This document shows, piece by piece, positions 12,795-24,371 of a stretch of DNA of 64,000 bases. Positions within the stretch are counted from its first letter, which is position 1; the number at the start of each line of letters is the position of its first letter. This DNA is from Trebouxia sp. TZW2008 (lineage: Eukaryota > Chlorophyta > Trebouxiophyceae > Trebouxiales > Trebouxiaceae), in contig BDIU01000412.1 of assembly GCA_002118135.1 (NCBI GenBank), forward strand, positions 376,664 through 440,663, given 5' to 3'. The notes under the pieces are model-generated. The model was given only the letters and a program-made list of their open reading frames with translations, did no database searches and was not told the origin of the DNA. Made by a program: the position numbers and the translations under genes.

Positions 12795-13366
12795 ATGCTA
12801 AAGTTGGGCAGCTGGAAGAAGCCTCATCAAATCGAGTTAGGTTTGAGTGTCGGAGGGACCAGATTTCCACAACTGACTTTGCGCCTGCGCGTCACGGAAG
12901 CGATCACAGTCGTTATGCAAGCTCCGACTAGGCCTGATGACATGTCGGCGTCGGGTGAGTTGCTTTGCCAAGCCTGTGTAGCAACGGAGTTGACCCTCAG
13001 TTGTGCATGAATATCAGGTTGAACGCTATGCATAACGTTGCAGAGGATGAGGAGCTGCTTGGAAAACACCGACAAGACTTGCCGCAAGTAACGATTGAGT
13101 TCGAGCGGAATCGGATGGTCAGCAAAGTTCGTGCAGACTTGACAAGTGCAAACCGGCTTCCGGTTGTGAGCCTTGAGAGCAGATTTATGGTGTCGTCCTT
13201 GGACATAATCAGCGTGAACGGCAAGCGGGAGAAGCAGCCTCAACCACTTCTATCCTATACAGCTGGTGATGGCCTGAGTCTGCGCACTTTTGCGGCTGGA
13301 GATGTGATCAAAGTGACAGGGCAGGGACAGCGAACTGGCGTGACCGCTGGTTGCTGTGCCTGTTGA
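12795..13366 (+). CDS. Hypothetical two-exon protein, 160 aa
   Basis: Not recognised. Exon 1 is 12795-12954, starting at ATG (MLKLGSWKKP), with donor GTGAGT. Exon 2 is 13044-13366, after a TTGCAG acceptor. The join is in phase 1 and gives 160 codons plus TGA. The predicted protein alternates hydrophobic and polar residues (for example VTIEFERNRM and VVSLESRFMV), suggesting a beta-rich fold. It has no signal peptide or membrane span and ends in a Cys-rich GCCAC. Its bases are visibly richer in CG dinucleotides than the flanks. No neighbour gives a functional clue. It could be a real orphan gene or a captured fragment. Confidence 0.4.
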
Positions 13367-14140
13367 TTCCAGATTTTTTGCTATTCTAGAGACCAGGCTC
13401 AAATGACACGCGTTCCGTCACTGTAGACCAGACTTTGTTCAGAACAGGACAGTTGTCCCTGCAGATATATATATCACAAGTGTAAGCGCAGTAGTCACTG
13501 AGCTCACAGTGCCAGGGGTGAGACGGTTGGTGTCTGTAGTGTGCATTGTGCTGCAGCAAGTCTGAACTGGTTGTGTGAAGAAAGTTTCAGTTTCAATTTG
13601 CTGTCTTTGGTGATGATGTCGGTCCTGCTCTTAAGTTTTACTTGTCTCCAATTTCAGTTGTCACCGAGTACTTTAATGGATATGTGCTATGCGCAACCAG
13701 CGCCCACACTGCACTTGCAATGTTGACTTTCAGGCCTTGATGCAGTTATGAGTTGTAGCTTCATTCCACTTGCCCTATCAGACAGCGCTTGTCTTGCCAT
13801 TCATACCAGATGACGCTTGCCATTGCAGCATCAATTGAGCAGTTTCAAAGGATCGGCACAGGCTGCTTCAAATCTTCTAGCAGCCATAAACACGAGTCTA
13901 GATTTCAGCAAAACTTCACGCAGCAACTGGTTCCATGCCCAAGTGGACATCCACTGCCTACTTGATCACATTGTGTTCAAACATAACAAGCTTCTGAATC
14001 ATCATCCATGCACAGCGTGTGTTGAGCGATTTAGAGTCAGCAACACGTCGTAGCTAGCAGCAGCCGATCTGCCGGCAGACGCAAGATCTGATGAAACTGT
14101 GCAAGCACCAGTTGGCGTCTGTCGATCCTGTTTAAGTCAG
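13367..14140. other. Intergenic / 5' region of the F-box gene
   Basis: No convincing gene. The 5' exon of the F-box gene may lie here, because no in-frame ATG precedes its F-box, but I could not place it. Confidence 0.4.
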
Positions 14141-14146
14141 CAAGAA

Positions 14147-16168
14147 CAGTCTGCAAATAAGCGTGACTGAAGTCAAGCAACAGGCGTGCCTTGCGGACCT
14201 ACCCCTGGAAATTCTACTTCGGATTTTTACAGCAGGAGCTTTGACGCAACAAGACTTGTACGAACACCGCCCTCTTATGTGCCTCTTTGTGTCGACATGA
14301 CTGGCGACAGCACTGCAAGAAGCAGGCATATATGCAGGCAACTCGTTTGTCCCTTGGTCTGCAAAAGTTGGGCTTCAGCGTTGCGCAGGCCTTTGGCATG
14401 GCCTTCTTTGAGCTTCGTCCTGCCTGCAAATGACCAGATGATTCCTTGGTGTGAACAGCGTATCAAAGCAGCAAAGATTCTGGACCTGCAAACTTGCGGT
14501 GTACTGGACCCGTGGAGCAACTTTCTGGGCTGGGCTTGAAAGATATCTGCTGGCACAAAGCCTACTTTAGCTGCTGAGCAGATAAAGCAAGTGCTTTCGA
14601 TGACAGCCCTGACCTCAGCTCTCACTAACTTAAAGATCGCAGTTGCTGACAGAACCTGCCTTGAGTATCACTGCAACAGCAATCTTGTGGATGTCTGGGA
14701 TGCAATCATCCAGCTGACTGGCTTGCAATCTCTCACCTTGTGTGATCTCAATGCATCTGAGACCATCGCAGATGGCTTTCCAGATCTCACAGGTCTCGTG
14801 AAGCTGACAAGCCTACAACTGCAGCAAGGCATACTTGCACCTCCAGACGGCGATCCCTCACAGAGTACTCCTCAAGGTTACAGTGAAACAGAAGAGTTTG
14901 CCCACATGATGGGCGGAGGCATCATGAGAAGCTTGACCTTGAGTGCTTTTGGATTTGACTCGAATCAGGTCAGGTTTTGGGAGACCTTGCCAACAAGCTT
15001 GGAACAACTTCATCTAGACTACATATCATTTTGGGACTGCGACCACTATGACAGAAAATATTCCCCAACTTCCGCACGCAGGCTTCCTCAACCTTTGCCA
15101 GCAGCATTTGCCGAGCTACAGATGCTCAGGTGAGACAACCAATGCTTATGCGACAAGCATCATTTGCATACCAACATGAACGATTTGCATGACTCTGATG
15201 TTGCAAGAAACTCCCATGTTTGGCTGCCTCATCCAAACATGAACAAGCAAATGGACTTGTGTTCTGCAATATGCTGATGAAGCTCTGTTGACTTTGCTGG
15301 CAGGTGCTTGACATTGAGATGTTGCAGCTGAAGTGAGTTGCCCCAGCAATTTTCCAAATTACACCATTTGGAGGAGCTATTTTTGATGGACCCGATTCTT
15401 GATCTACAAGTCCTACAGTATCTGCCCCGCCTCAAGTGGTTGAGGTTTGTGCTATGTGGAAGCATTTCGAGTCAACAGACACTCAACCTCGGCTTTCCTA
15501 GCAGTCTAGAATACTTGGATGCCTCGTGCCCCCGTTGGGAGTGTCCTAGTCTTGCCAACTTTTCCAAGCTGAACAAGGTAAGACAACTTGATTGCATAGC
15601 ATACATGACACAATGCAAGCTATCTCTGCAAATCTGTAAGTCACTTAGTTTGGTATGACGCAAGCCTATGAATATCAGCAAAACCCATAACTTGTTGCAG
15701 GAGCTTCTAGTGGAGTCACTTGGCAATGCTGTCACCTTGCACACCCTCTACATGGATTCCTTGTCATTGGACAATGAAGACATTCTGACGACCATAGCCA
15801 ATTTGTGCAGCCTGTCAGATGTGAGATTGATCAGATGCCAGTTGTCATCTCTTCCAAAAGGCCCGTGGATCAGGTCCCTTCAGAAGCTGTTTTTGGCTGA
15901 GAACTGCTTTGCAGAGATCCCTCCAGTCTTGTTTGAATGCAAGGGCACACTACAGCGACTTGACTTGGAAGAAGCAGTCAAGCACGTACTTCATCTGCCA
16001 TACCATTTGCCATGTCATGTTGATGGCAAAGAGAAACGAGCCATGAGGCGCAATCAAGACAAAGCCGAGGCTGCATTTACAGCTGCATATGCAGAGCTGG
16101 AAGCTGCTGGGATTCTAGTCCAGCCAAGTCTCCAAGATCTCCTCCTCTCAATCAGTGGAGAAGGATGA
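14147..16168 (+). CDS. F-box / leucine-rich-repeat protein (5' end unresolved)
   Basis: A likely substrate receptor of an SCF ubiquitin ligase: the F-box binds Skp1 and the LRRs bind a target. Exons: about 14147-14278, 14338-14498, 14571-15129, 15334-15577, 15701-16168 (TGA). The F-box reads LADLPLEILLRIF, followed after a 59-nt intron by LVCPLVCKSWASAL. An in-frame TGA at 14537-14539 is removed if a 72-nt intron (14499-14570) is spliced. The following exons carry repeated L..L.L units: LTGLQSLTL, LVKLTSLQL, SLEQLHLDY, LHHLEELFL, LSDVRLIRC and LQKLFLAENCF. The two small introns differ from the long introns elsewhere and need cDNA support. No in-frame ATG precedes the F-box, so a further 5' exon is expected. 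The C-terminus is charged and Ala-rich and ends in SGEG. Confidence 0.75.
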
Positions 16169-16416
16169 GTGTTGTTTCTGGTGTGCTTCCAAAAGACTGA
16201 CACAAATTGAGTTGCCGATCCATGCTCTGGCACAGCGAGGGCAGAGAGCAACCCAATTGGACATGTACTGTCCAACTCAATGCTGTGTTAGTGTTGTGTA
16301 GTTGCTCTAACTATGATAACTGCACTGACATTTCCAAGCTTCAAGCACTGCTGAACAGTCTTTTGCATTGCATTTGTTTCAAGATTACAATGCTGCATCA
16401 AGCTTTTTGTGTATAT

Positions 16417-16421
16417 TGTAA
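16417..16421 (+). terminator. TGTAA polyadenylation signal, F-box gene
   Basis: TGTAA lies about 250 nt after the F-box gene stop codon, in a 570-nt convergent region shared with the SCAMP gene. A minus-strand TGTAA (TTACA at 16385-16389) lies beside it. Confidence 0.4.
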
Positions 16422-16738
16422 GTTTATACTTTTAAAGCCTGCAGCACTGGTGCCTAACATTGTACTTAGCACCAGATCTCAGGGTCAAAGCTGTCCTGGT
16501 GCCATTCACAGAAGTTTAGTTGCGCAGTACATCAGCAGCGACTGCTGAATCTCTTAAGGTCATAGCACAAGGTGTGCGTTTAGCGTGATCAAAACTCAAT
16601 CAGTGCTTGCACAATGGCCTCGTGAAACTGACTTGATGAGCCCTGCCATTCATGCTTAGTGCTGTGACTCCAAATCCCCTCGCTGACGTTGATGTGATGC
16701 ACGTCTGACAAGGCGATTTTAGCCAGCGCTTTTGTCGG

Positions 16739-19700
16739 TTATACCCTTGAACTGAATGCATTTGCAGCAGCATTAGTCGCAACGCTCTGAGCCACTTCTC
16801 TGCGAAGCTGTGCTTCACCCCCGCCACCTCTGAAGTTGCTGTACACCTGCAAGCAGCAAAATCACAGTTTGTGTCAAACAGTTACAGCTGCAGGAAGGCA
16901 ACAAGGGTACAGGCTGTATTTTGCTATGCACTTGTGCAGCAATATGATTGTAACAATGACCGCAGCTGTGGCAGACTATTTTGAGCATGACTCAAGGATT
17001 TTGATTCAAGCACTCTCTTGCATCACCATTAGGCTTTGTCTCAATTGTGACACAGAGGCGTTGCTCAACTTTGGAGCGCAATGCATGCCAAGCATAAACC
17101 AGAGCATCAGAAATGACCAAACAGGCAGTAGCAAAGCAATGTCTCGTTTCATATGTTGCACTTTGACCTGGCTTGTGCTGCTTGTAAGGTGTAGTTCAGC
17201 TGTGCTTTCACACTAAACTGCAGAAGGACCTGCATTAAGCGGTCATAAGTGACAGCAGGGAACTTTGATGACTTGACTGCTGCCACATGAAGCCTTGTTT
17301 GCCTGATCAGCCATTTGCATGTTTTACGCCACTGCAGGCCTATACTGTGTAGCATGTTGTTGTTTCAGAGTATATGTTGCCAATGGCATCAGCATGACGT
17401 GCGCATAATGCTAAAGATACAGAAAGATCGTACGTGTTGGGCAGCTAGGCTGATGACATAGGTGGTGACTGGCAGTGTGACAAGTTGAGTGCATTCAGGC
17501 AAGCCATGATGAAAATCTTCTGCAAGCATGCCATACTATTGAGCAAGCGGGTGCCTGCTCACCATACTCCGCACCCAGAAAGACCAGAGGGACCCTAGGG
17601 CCCACAAGACCCCCTTGTTGGTGTACACCACCCCCACAAACTTGCTGGCATGGAATGTGTTGATGTTGCTTGGCAAGCAATGCACACCATTGTCCCCAAA
17701 ATGCTTACAAAGCCTAAAGTCTCTCATCAAGCTGATGAACAAGAAAGTGCTTACTTACCACTTTCAGCACCCAGAAGGACCAGAGGGACTCTAGGGCCCA
17801 CAAGACCCCCCCAATGGTGTACACCACCCCAACAAACTTGCTGGCATGGAATGCCTTGATGCAGGCAATGAAGCCCGTGTGAGACCAGTCGTTGGCACCA
17901 GGTAGTGGGGGCGAAACCGCGCTCCAAATGCAGAAGGCGATGTGTATAAGGTACATGAGGAAGAACCAGGCGTAGGTGACAGCCCTGTCCTTGATGGCTG
18001 CGTTATACAGCCGCCGATACCTGCATGCGACACACCCAAGCTAAAGACAAGGGTAAAAACACTTGCCAACCTAATCTCATTAGTTGTTCATACCAGGGTC
18101 ATGTAGTACAGCATTCACGCCTCAAACAAGGCTGGATGCATGGGGGAAGAACCAAAAATAGGTGACAGCCCTGTCCTTGATGGCTGCATTGTGCAGCAGA
18201 CGATACGTGCATGCAAGACACAATTGTGCATTGCGTCTGTCTTGTCTCAAGCCAGGATGAATACATGATGCAGGTTCATGGGATGGCAAAGGCAAAATTG
18301 GCGGTGCTTAGGTGCCAGCATTGACCTTGATGGTTGCATTGTACAGCCGCCGATACCTGTAAGTCCTTAAAGTTCAGCTCAGACAGTTGGTGTGTCTGTA
18401 TGCAGCTAGCAGGCGACCAGGCGTATGTGTCTGCCCTGTCCTTGATGGCTGCGTTACACAGTTGACAAGAGCTGCAAATGTGTGGAGACAAGTCAGGCAG
18501 TTGGAGCTTCTGTATGCACCTGGCAGGGTCAGGGGACCTCACCAGCAAATGAGTATGATGTTGATGGCTGCATTGTACAGCTGCCAACACCTGTGCATGA
18601 CACACAAACATGCAATGCACCATTCATGCCAGGGCGTGGTCCCAAACCAGGGTCAATGCACTGATTTGCCTGATGGGGACTTTGACACAGGACATGTGAT
18701 GCATCTTGGTCTTGTCAGCTCGCCATACAGGCTGATCATCCTGCTGACTGCATCAGTCAAGGAAGCATCACAGAATTCTGTGCACATTCTGTGTATGTAA
18801 GTTACTATGCCCACCAACCCATAGGCAAACCCACCACAGACTTATACCTGACAAGACAGGTGATGGCATTTGTATGACGTGCTTCAGCAAGCCAACATGG
18901 TTGCTGTAGAGTTGAGGCCTTGTAACATGGGTTGTTAAAAGGTCTCCAGGTGTGTAAGTTACCAGGCCCACCAGCCAATAGGCGCACCTGCCACAAGGAA
19001 GATGACCATCAACAACAGTGATATTGTTTGTATGGCGCCCTTCAAGCAAACCAATATGGTCGCTTTAGAGTCGAGGCTTTGTGAAATGGGTTATTGAAAG
19101 GTCACCAGGTGTGTCTTGCAATGCCCACCAGCCAATAGGCACACCTGCCACACCGAAATTGACTGACAGGAAAGGTGCTACTGTTTGTATGACGTCCTTC
19201 AAGCAAGACAATATGGTTGCTTATAGTCAAGGCTTTATATCGTGGCTTTTGAAAGCTTATGACATGGTTGCTGAAAGGTTTCCAGGTGTTTCTCACCAGG
19301 CCCACCAGCCAATGGGCACACCCGCCACAAGGTAGATGACTGAGAGGAACCAGCCTGACAGCCGCCCATCCGCATTGCCAATGACAATCAGCGCCATCAG
19401 AGAGCCAAAGCAGTTGACAAACATGCACAGCACCATGCCCAGGTAGCTGTAGTAACCCTTTCTCACTGTGCTCTGCATCGCTGCTGGTACCTACAGGTAG
19501 CATACATTGATCACAATGCTGATAAAGGTAATCAATTTGGACGTCAATAGAATTCAAGTTGAAGCACCATGCTCAGATAGCTGTGATAGCCCCTAGCACT
19601 GTACCATGCATCACCGCTGATACCTGCAAGCAGTCATGAATGTAGTGCAGAGAAAGACAGCAAGACATAAAGCATGAAGAGTTGACTGTTCCTGATCAAA

Positions 19701-21422
19701 TAAAGCTGTGTGGCAAAGTCATTGCAACCGACATGCACCCACAACGTTACCTAATGTAATGTTCTTTATCGTTGATGCTCACAACAAAATCTAGCTCACA
19801 TCCAAGCAACGCTTTTTGGCATTCATGTGGTCTCCATGACTATGAGTTCTGCCTCATCTGCATAACTTTGGGTGTAAGTGCAGTCCAAGCATGCCTGTCT
19901 AAGCAGAACATCATCAATGTTACGGTGTATGATGGGACATGGAAGGGCCATTTTGACTTGGGCTTGAGGCTGCACATTCATTTGTGCTCCTCAGGAGGAA
20001 TGCAGGACAGAGACTGAACCCAGTACACATGTCATGGTGTGCAATGAGGCAGAGGCAAAAGGGCCAGTTTGTCTTGAATTTGAAGCTAAGTGCACAACTC
20101 AGCATCAAGATCATGTTCTCATATAGGACAGTCATGCAGAGATGCAGATGCGTGATTACCTCAGCACTTGATGTCATGGTGTATGATTGAGCCCACGCAG
20201 AGTCATATCTGCATCAATTTTGCGATTTGCTATATAAGAGGAGCAAATGTTCACCTCAGCATCAATGTCATGGTGTACAATAGGGCAGAAGCGGAAGGGC
20301 CAGTTCTTCTTGGGCTTGAGGCTGCCTGTGGCCCTTAGGTCAGCTTCCCACCGCCGCAATTCTGCCTCTTTGGCTTGCAACGCTTTCTCCTTGGCATCCA
20401 AGGTCTCTGTCCTTTTCAAGGCCTCTATACTCTGCACACTCACTCACGCTGTCAGCCAACAAGTATGTTCTGTTTGTTTGGCATTCAAGGTGTCTGTCCT
20501 TTTCTAGACCTTTTTGCTCTGCGCACACGCACATTGTTATGTCCAAGGTTGAATTTCTGGCAACTGGTGTGCCCATGCAACACTGTCCTTATAAAGTGTA
20601 CTTGGCTTTCAATGCTTTCTCCTCAGCATTCAGCAGCTCCGTCCTTTTCAACGCCTTCAGGCTCTGCACATACTTGCACTATCAGTCACATGTGTCGAGG
20701 CCTGTATTCTTTGCACGTGCTGTCACAGTCAGCCAATGTCTGTGCCTCTTTGGCTTGCGATGCTTTGTCTTTGGCATCCGACCTCTCTGTCGTTGTCAAC
20801 CCCTCTACACTGTCAGCCACTGTCTCAGTCACTTTTAAGACCCTTAGGCTCTGCACACTTTGTCACTGTGAACAACAGATGTCTTGACTTTTTGGCAGCT
20901 GGTAATTGCTTGCATGAGTGTTGCGGCACATTCAAGTGTCTTACGGTGGAAACTATGCACTGTCTTCTGCAAACGCTGTGAACATGTGATGTTTTCAGTC
21001 GGCCAGCATGTCCTGGTCAGCAGGTGTGACACGGCAACAAGCTGACTCACCCCTGCCTCCCTGTCCACAGCAATGGTTGCTGGTACTGAGTCAAAAGCGT
21101 TGCCATTGCCTGCGCCCCAAGCGCCTGCTGACGCAGCTGGAATTGAGTGCCCCTGCAAGAAAGCAGCTGCTGCATTTGCGGAAGCTGCAGCACATGTGCG
21201 TTGTGTAGGCAACAGCAATATTGCTCACGTTCTGTGCAGAATAGCTGGTCTCTGCTGGATCCTGCAAATGCACGGAGCACCTGTTTTCTGACACTGGTCT
21301 GATAAACGGTCTGTCTCCCAAGGCCTGAGAGCCAGGCAAAAGCAACAGCTTACCGCAAATGGGCTGGTACCGACGTTGCTGCTGGCGAAGGGATTGTCAG
21401 AGAATGGATTGCTCCTTGCCAT
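16739..21422 (-). CDS. Secretory carrier-associated membrane protein (SCAMP), 303 aa
   Basis: A four-span membrane protein of post-Golgi and endosomal vesicles. Exons in transcript order: 21422-21354, 21152-21051, 20431-20255, 19490-19297, 18020-17759, 16846-16739; 912 nt in all, every phase consistent. Residues 1-23 carry two NPF motifs (5-7 and 10-12), which bind EH-domain proteins. About 58-95 is the amphipathic coil (LDAKEKALQAKEAELRRWE). It leads into the family signature KKNWPFRFCPIVHHDI. Two exons then hold the four membrane spans, with GVPIGWWAWYRRLYNAAIK, the conserved loop between spans 2 and 3. The C-terminus VYSNFRGGGGEAQLRRE matches the family's VYxxFRG tail. The length fits plant SCAMPs. 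A TTG precedes the chosen ATG; the ATG is preferred. Introns are packed with copies of exon junctions, entered separately. Confidence 0.92.
17548..17660 (-). repeat. Copy of the SCAMP fourth-span exon end plus donor
   Basis: Minus strand reads FHASKFVGVVYT, then GVLWAL and SLWSFWV, followed by GTGAGC. It copies the functional exon end at 17759-17870 (donor GTAAGT) and lies in the intron before the last exon. Confidence 0.85.
18136..18600 (-). repeat. Four upstream copies of the SCAMP third-span exon start
   Basis: Minus-strand copies of acceptor plus YRRLYNAAIKDRAVTYAWFF lie at about 18141-18214, 18321-18360, 18415-18472 and 18536-18596. They decay with distance from the functional start at 18020, for example to YRLLHNAAIKDRAVTY and CQLCNAAIKDRADTYAW. 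All are intronic in the phase-consistent model. Confidence 0.85.
18796..19150 (-). repeat. Three downstream copies of the SCAMP second-span exon end
   Basis: Minus-strand variants of AGVPIGWWA plus donor recur at about 19108-19150, 18946-18990 and 18796-18835, after the functional exon end at 19297. Each is followed by a related intron segment ('acctggagacc' type), so the unit spans exon end, donor and intron start. Confidence 0.8.
19558..19625 (-). repeat. Upstream copy of the SCAMP first-span exon start
   Basis: Minus strand reads VSAVMHGTVLGAI after a TTGCAG acceptor. It is a decayed copy of VPAAMQSTVRKGYYSYLG at 19490, and it has an in-frame stop. Confidence 0.7.
19930..20100 (-). repeat. 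Two downstream copies of the SCAMP WPF exon end
   Basis: Minus-strand KFKTNWPFCLCLIAHHD (about 20024-20085) and LKPKSKWPFHVPS (about 19938-19972) copy LKPKKNWPFRFCPIVHHD of the functional exon ending at 20255. They lie downstream, inside the intron. Confidence 0.85.
20455..20860 (-). repeat. Three upstream copies of the SCAMP coiled-coil exon start
   Basis: Minus-strand variants of SIEALKRTETLDAKEKALQA occur at about 20458-20520, 20600-20665 (SLKALKRTELLNAEEKALKA) and 20740-20855 (LRVLKVTETVADS, then TERSDAKDKASQAKEA). The functional copy starts at 20431. The copies are separated by acceptor-like 'tgtgcag' strings. Confidence 0.8.
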
Positions 21423-23185
21423 CAAGGCGACTGTACACCCTCAGGAGGATGCAGGTTCCTGATCACCAATCTGGACAGGTGCGAGCCCTCACACAGCCAT
21501 TCCGTGTGCAACACACAGCCTTGGCACCAACCAAAGTGACTGTCGTGTTTGGTGCCGAAAAGCTCAGATCAGCTACACGGCCAGGCCGGAGATTGCGCTG
21601 CAAACGGGCGCTTGCCAGATCAGTGTGAACACCGGGAAGTCTGGACAACCAGTCAGCACTTTGCTACCGCAAGCGACACTGTCAAGCTTGACGCAAGCAG
21701 CCCTGTGCTTTCTTCCACTGCGAGTTTTGACGCGCGTCGCATCTGTTTGCTATCAGCTCGAATGTGCACAACACGAATCAGCATGAGCAAGGGACATCAT
21801 GAATTGCTGAAGGAGGGACCACATGCAACGTTTCAATTGCCTTTCCACGTTCTGGAGGGCCAATGAGCTTATGATTTTATCTCTCAAGATGACTGTCAAG
21901 CCTCGAGGAACGTGTGCCAATTCTTGAGCGCTTTGACCAGGTGGCAAAGGTCTGCTGAAAATCTTACTGGAGATGAATATTCGGCCTTGAACCTGAGCAC
22001 ATTGCCCTAATTTTGACCAAATTGACTTGTGCTCAACGTCCTGAAACAATGACGCCCAGAAACTACTCTGGCGCAACAAAACCTAGCCTATAACCACATG
22101 TGCCTTACTTGATAAGGTGTCGCCACATAACAGACCGACATTTTCAGTGTTGAGAGTACGCGTAAAGCAGTAAAAATCCCTGTTGCTAGCTTGGCACACA
22201 GACTTGCAAGTGCAGCCATATTCAGCAGGACAGTCTCTGACAAGTCCTTGCGAGCTTGAGCAGGCAGCTCAGTCTTCAGGTCAAAACAATGACAGTCAAC
22301 ATCTACCATCTGTCCCTTCTTCCACCTTGGATATCTGCGCCATAACTATGTGCTGTCATGCTGATGCAAGTAAAACTTGCCCAACCTGTAGCATCCAAGG
22401 CTATTTTGGTCCAGTGACTTTATGCTGTGTTGCCAGTCTGTGTAGATGGCCACCATCAACTGATATGCAGCACACACATTGCTTGACAGAATGCATGCTG
22501 TTCATCACAGAGCCAGATCTGAGACAGTCTGAGACTCCACAAAGACCAGACCACGTGCTTTTCTTTTGTCTTTCATGAAGCCTTGATCGCTTTTGTAGGT
22601 GCTGGTGCATGACATGCACGTCCTGATGGTGCGTTGCATTATGTTAGGTGGCAGATGGCACATGGGCCTTCAGACAGCCAGATGCCACACTTCTGCAACT
22701 GCATGCACGCAAAGCTGCCTCTGATGGTGCACAGCAGCAATGCACTGCAGACTTGACTGCAAGGCACAACACTAGAAACAGGAACATGATGTGGAAACAT
22801 ATTTCGCTAGGCTGACGCACCTGTTGACACCATGCATCTGACATGAAGAAGCAGAAGGCTTTGCCAGGCCAGATGCCACAGCCGCTCTCCAGGACGCAGT
22901 GGATCAGCCATCTTTAGTCACAAATGATGCCACTGCTGCTCCTCAGCACCTGGTGACGTGGTGAGGCAAGGCTGTCCAGTTTAAGAGGCGATGCTAGTGG
23001 TGTGTAGAGTCTGCAGGGCTGCCGGGACTGCTCACTGTCATGCTGCTCCGCACCCCTCCTGGCCCCCTGCTGTGTGTCTGTTGCTTTGTCTAATCCACTT
23101 GCACAGCTGCCTATGGCCTGATGGCACATGTATAAGAGCTGTTTTGCGAGTGGGGATAGTCACAAGCACTAGAGCCAGTGCAAGC
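21423..23185. other. Intergenic stretch, nothing recognised
   Basis: Region upstream of the SCAMP start, about 1.8 kb. Short ORFs only, without domain motifs. It presumably holds the SCAMP promoter; no specific element was recognised. Confidence 0.5.
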
Positions 23186-23705
23186 TATCGCAAGGCTGTT
23201 ACAGAGGACCCTGGGGCTGTTGCAAGCAGCCCTGTCTCTGATGCAGCCCAGCTGAGGGCTGGTACAAGCTGCCTCACGGCTGATGCCTGCAGCCCTGGTA
23301 ACTGTGGCAGCTAGGTCAGGCCTGATGCCCACTGCCCTAAAGCGGATGCAAGCTGCCTCAGGGCTGATGCACATGACCCTGGGGCTGTTGGCGACCAGCT
23401 GTACGCTGGTGCTGGGCTCATGCAAGCCGGTCTAGGGCTGGTACAAGCTGCCTCAGCTCTGGACTACTGGCAGGTAGCCCTCAGGGAAGGACAAGTCTGC
23501 AGGGCTCATGCACACAGCCCTGGGGCTGCTGCCTCAGGGCTGATGCCCATGGCCCTGGGGCTGGTGGCGATCGACTGAGGGCTGCCGCATACTGCCTAAG
23601 GGCTGATGGCAGCTGTAGAGCTGGTACAAATATCACAAGGCTCGTGCAAATCAGGCTAGGGCTGTTGCAGACGGCCCTGTTGCAAGCTGCCCTGGCTGCA
23701 AGAGC
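23186..23705. repeat. Minisatellite, about 30-bp degenerate unit
   Basis: Roughly 15 imperfect units of a 'ggctgatgcaagctgcc' + 'ctgggg' type. In one minus-strand frame this gives a low-complexity peptide (CNSPR and ACIR variants), which I do not treat as a gene. Confidence 0.75.
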
Positions 23706-23750
23706 TACTGCAAGCCTGACATGAGATTGATCACCCCAACTCGCTGCCAC

Positions 23751-23910
23751 CATCCTCCGCTGATGTGCAGCGACAACATATGCTGCATTGGGGCTAGCCA
23801 AGCACATCCACTGTTGACTGGGGGCAACAAGAGATGCTGCATTGGGACCTGCCAGTCGTATCCTCTGCTGGTGTGCAGCCACAAGAGATGCTGCACAGGG
23901 ACTAGCTGAG
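23751..23910. repeat. Three tandem 54-bp units
   Basis: Three units, each with 'atgctgcattggg' or a close variant and 'gtgcagccacaagag'-type sequence, starting near 23751, 23805 and 23859. The unit length is a multiple of three and keeps a minus-strand frame open (MQHLL repeats). No gene is inferred. Confidence 0.75.
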
Positions 23911-24371
23911 GTGATCAGGTTGCTGCCCTTGACTCTATGGCTGATGCTGCTGCTGAGCATGGTGAAGCGGCTTGGAAACCCATAAGCAGCCCGTTACAAA
24001 CTGCTGGGAATGCAGAGCTCAAGCACAGCACCCCTGCATAGTAGGAGAGCACTCTGCTGAGCATAGCAGCTGAGTCAGTGTCACCGGCTGATGCTTGCCT
24101 CAAGACAGCATCCCAAATTTTGCTGGCAGTCTCCTGCCATCTATGACTGCATGTGCAATAGTACAGGCGTACAAGGAGACAGCACAACCTCAAGCTGCAC
24201 AATGCGTTAAAGACAATGAGCAACCGTAAGACTCAAGAACGTCCGTGCTATCAGGCGTCATGACCCAAGCCTCTGTGAGTGGAGACAGCCTGAGAGCCCA
24301 TGAGCACAAGCTTGCCAAACAGAGTATCAAGTGGCTGTTGCATCCATACCTGATGCCAAGGCGCAACCCCT

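Noticed and set aside
14537..14539. In-frame TGA in the F-box/LRR gene read as a pseudogene stop or recoded codon
   Set aside because: A 72-nt intron (14499-14570, GT-TAG) removes it and restores phase into the LRR exon, which is the simpler reading.
17548..18600. A second, tandem SCAMP gene
   Set aside because: The extra segments are repeated exon ends only, with no complete exon set; they fall inside introns of one phase-consistent gene.
23111..23960. Minus-strand ORFs of 104 and 159 codons with repeat peptides
   Set aside because: They translate the 30-bp and 54-bp satellites; no non-repeat coding context.
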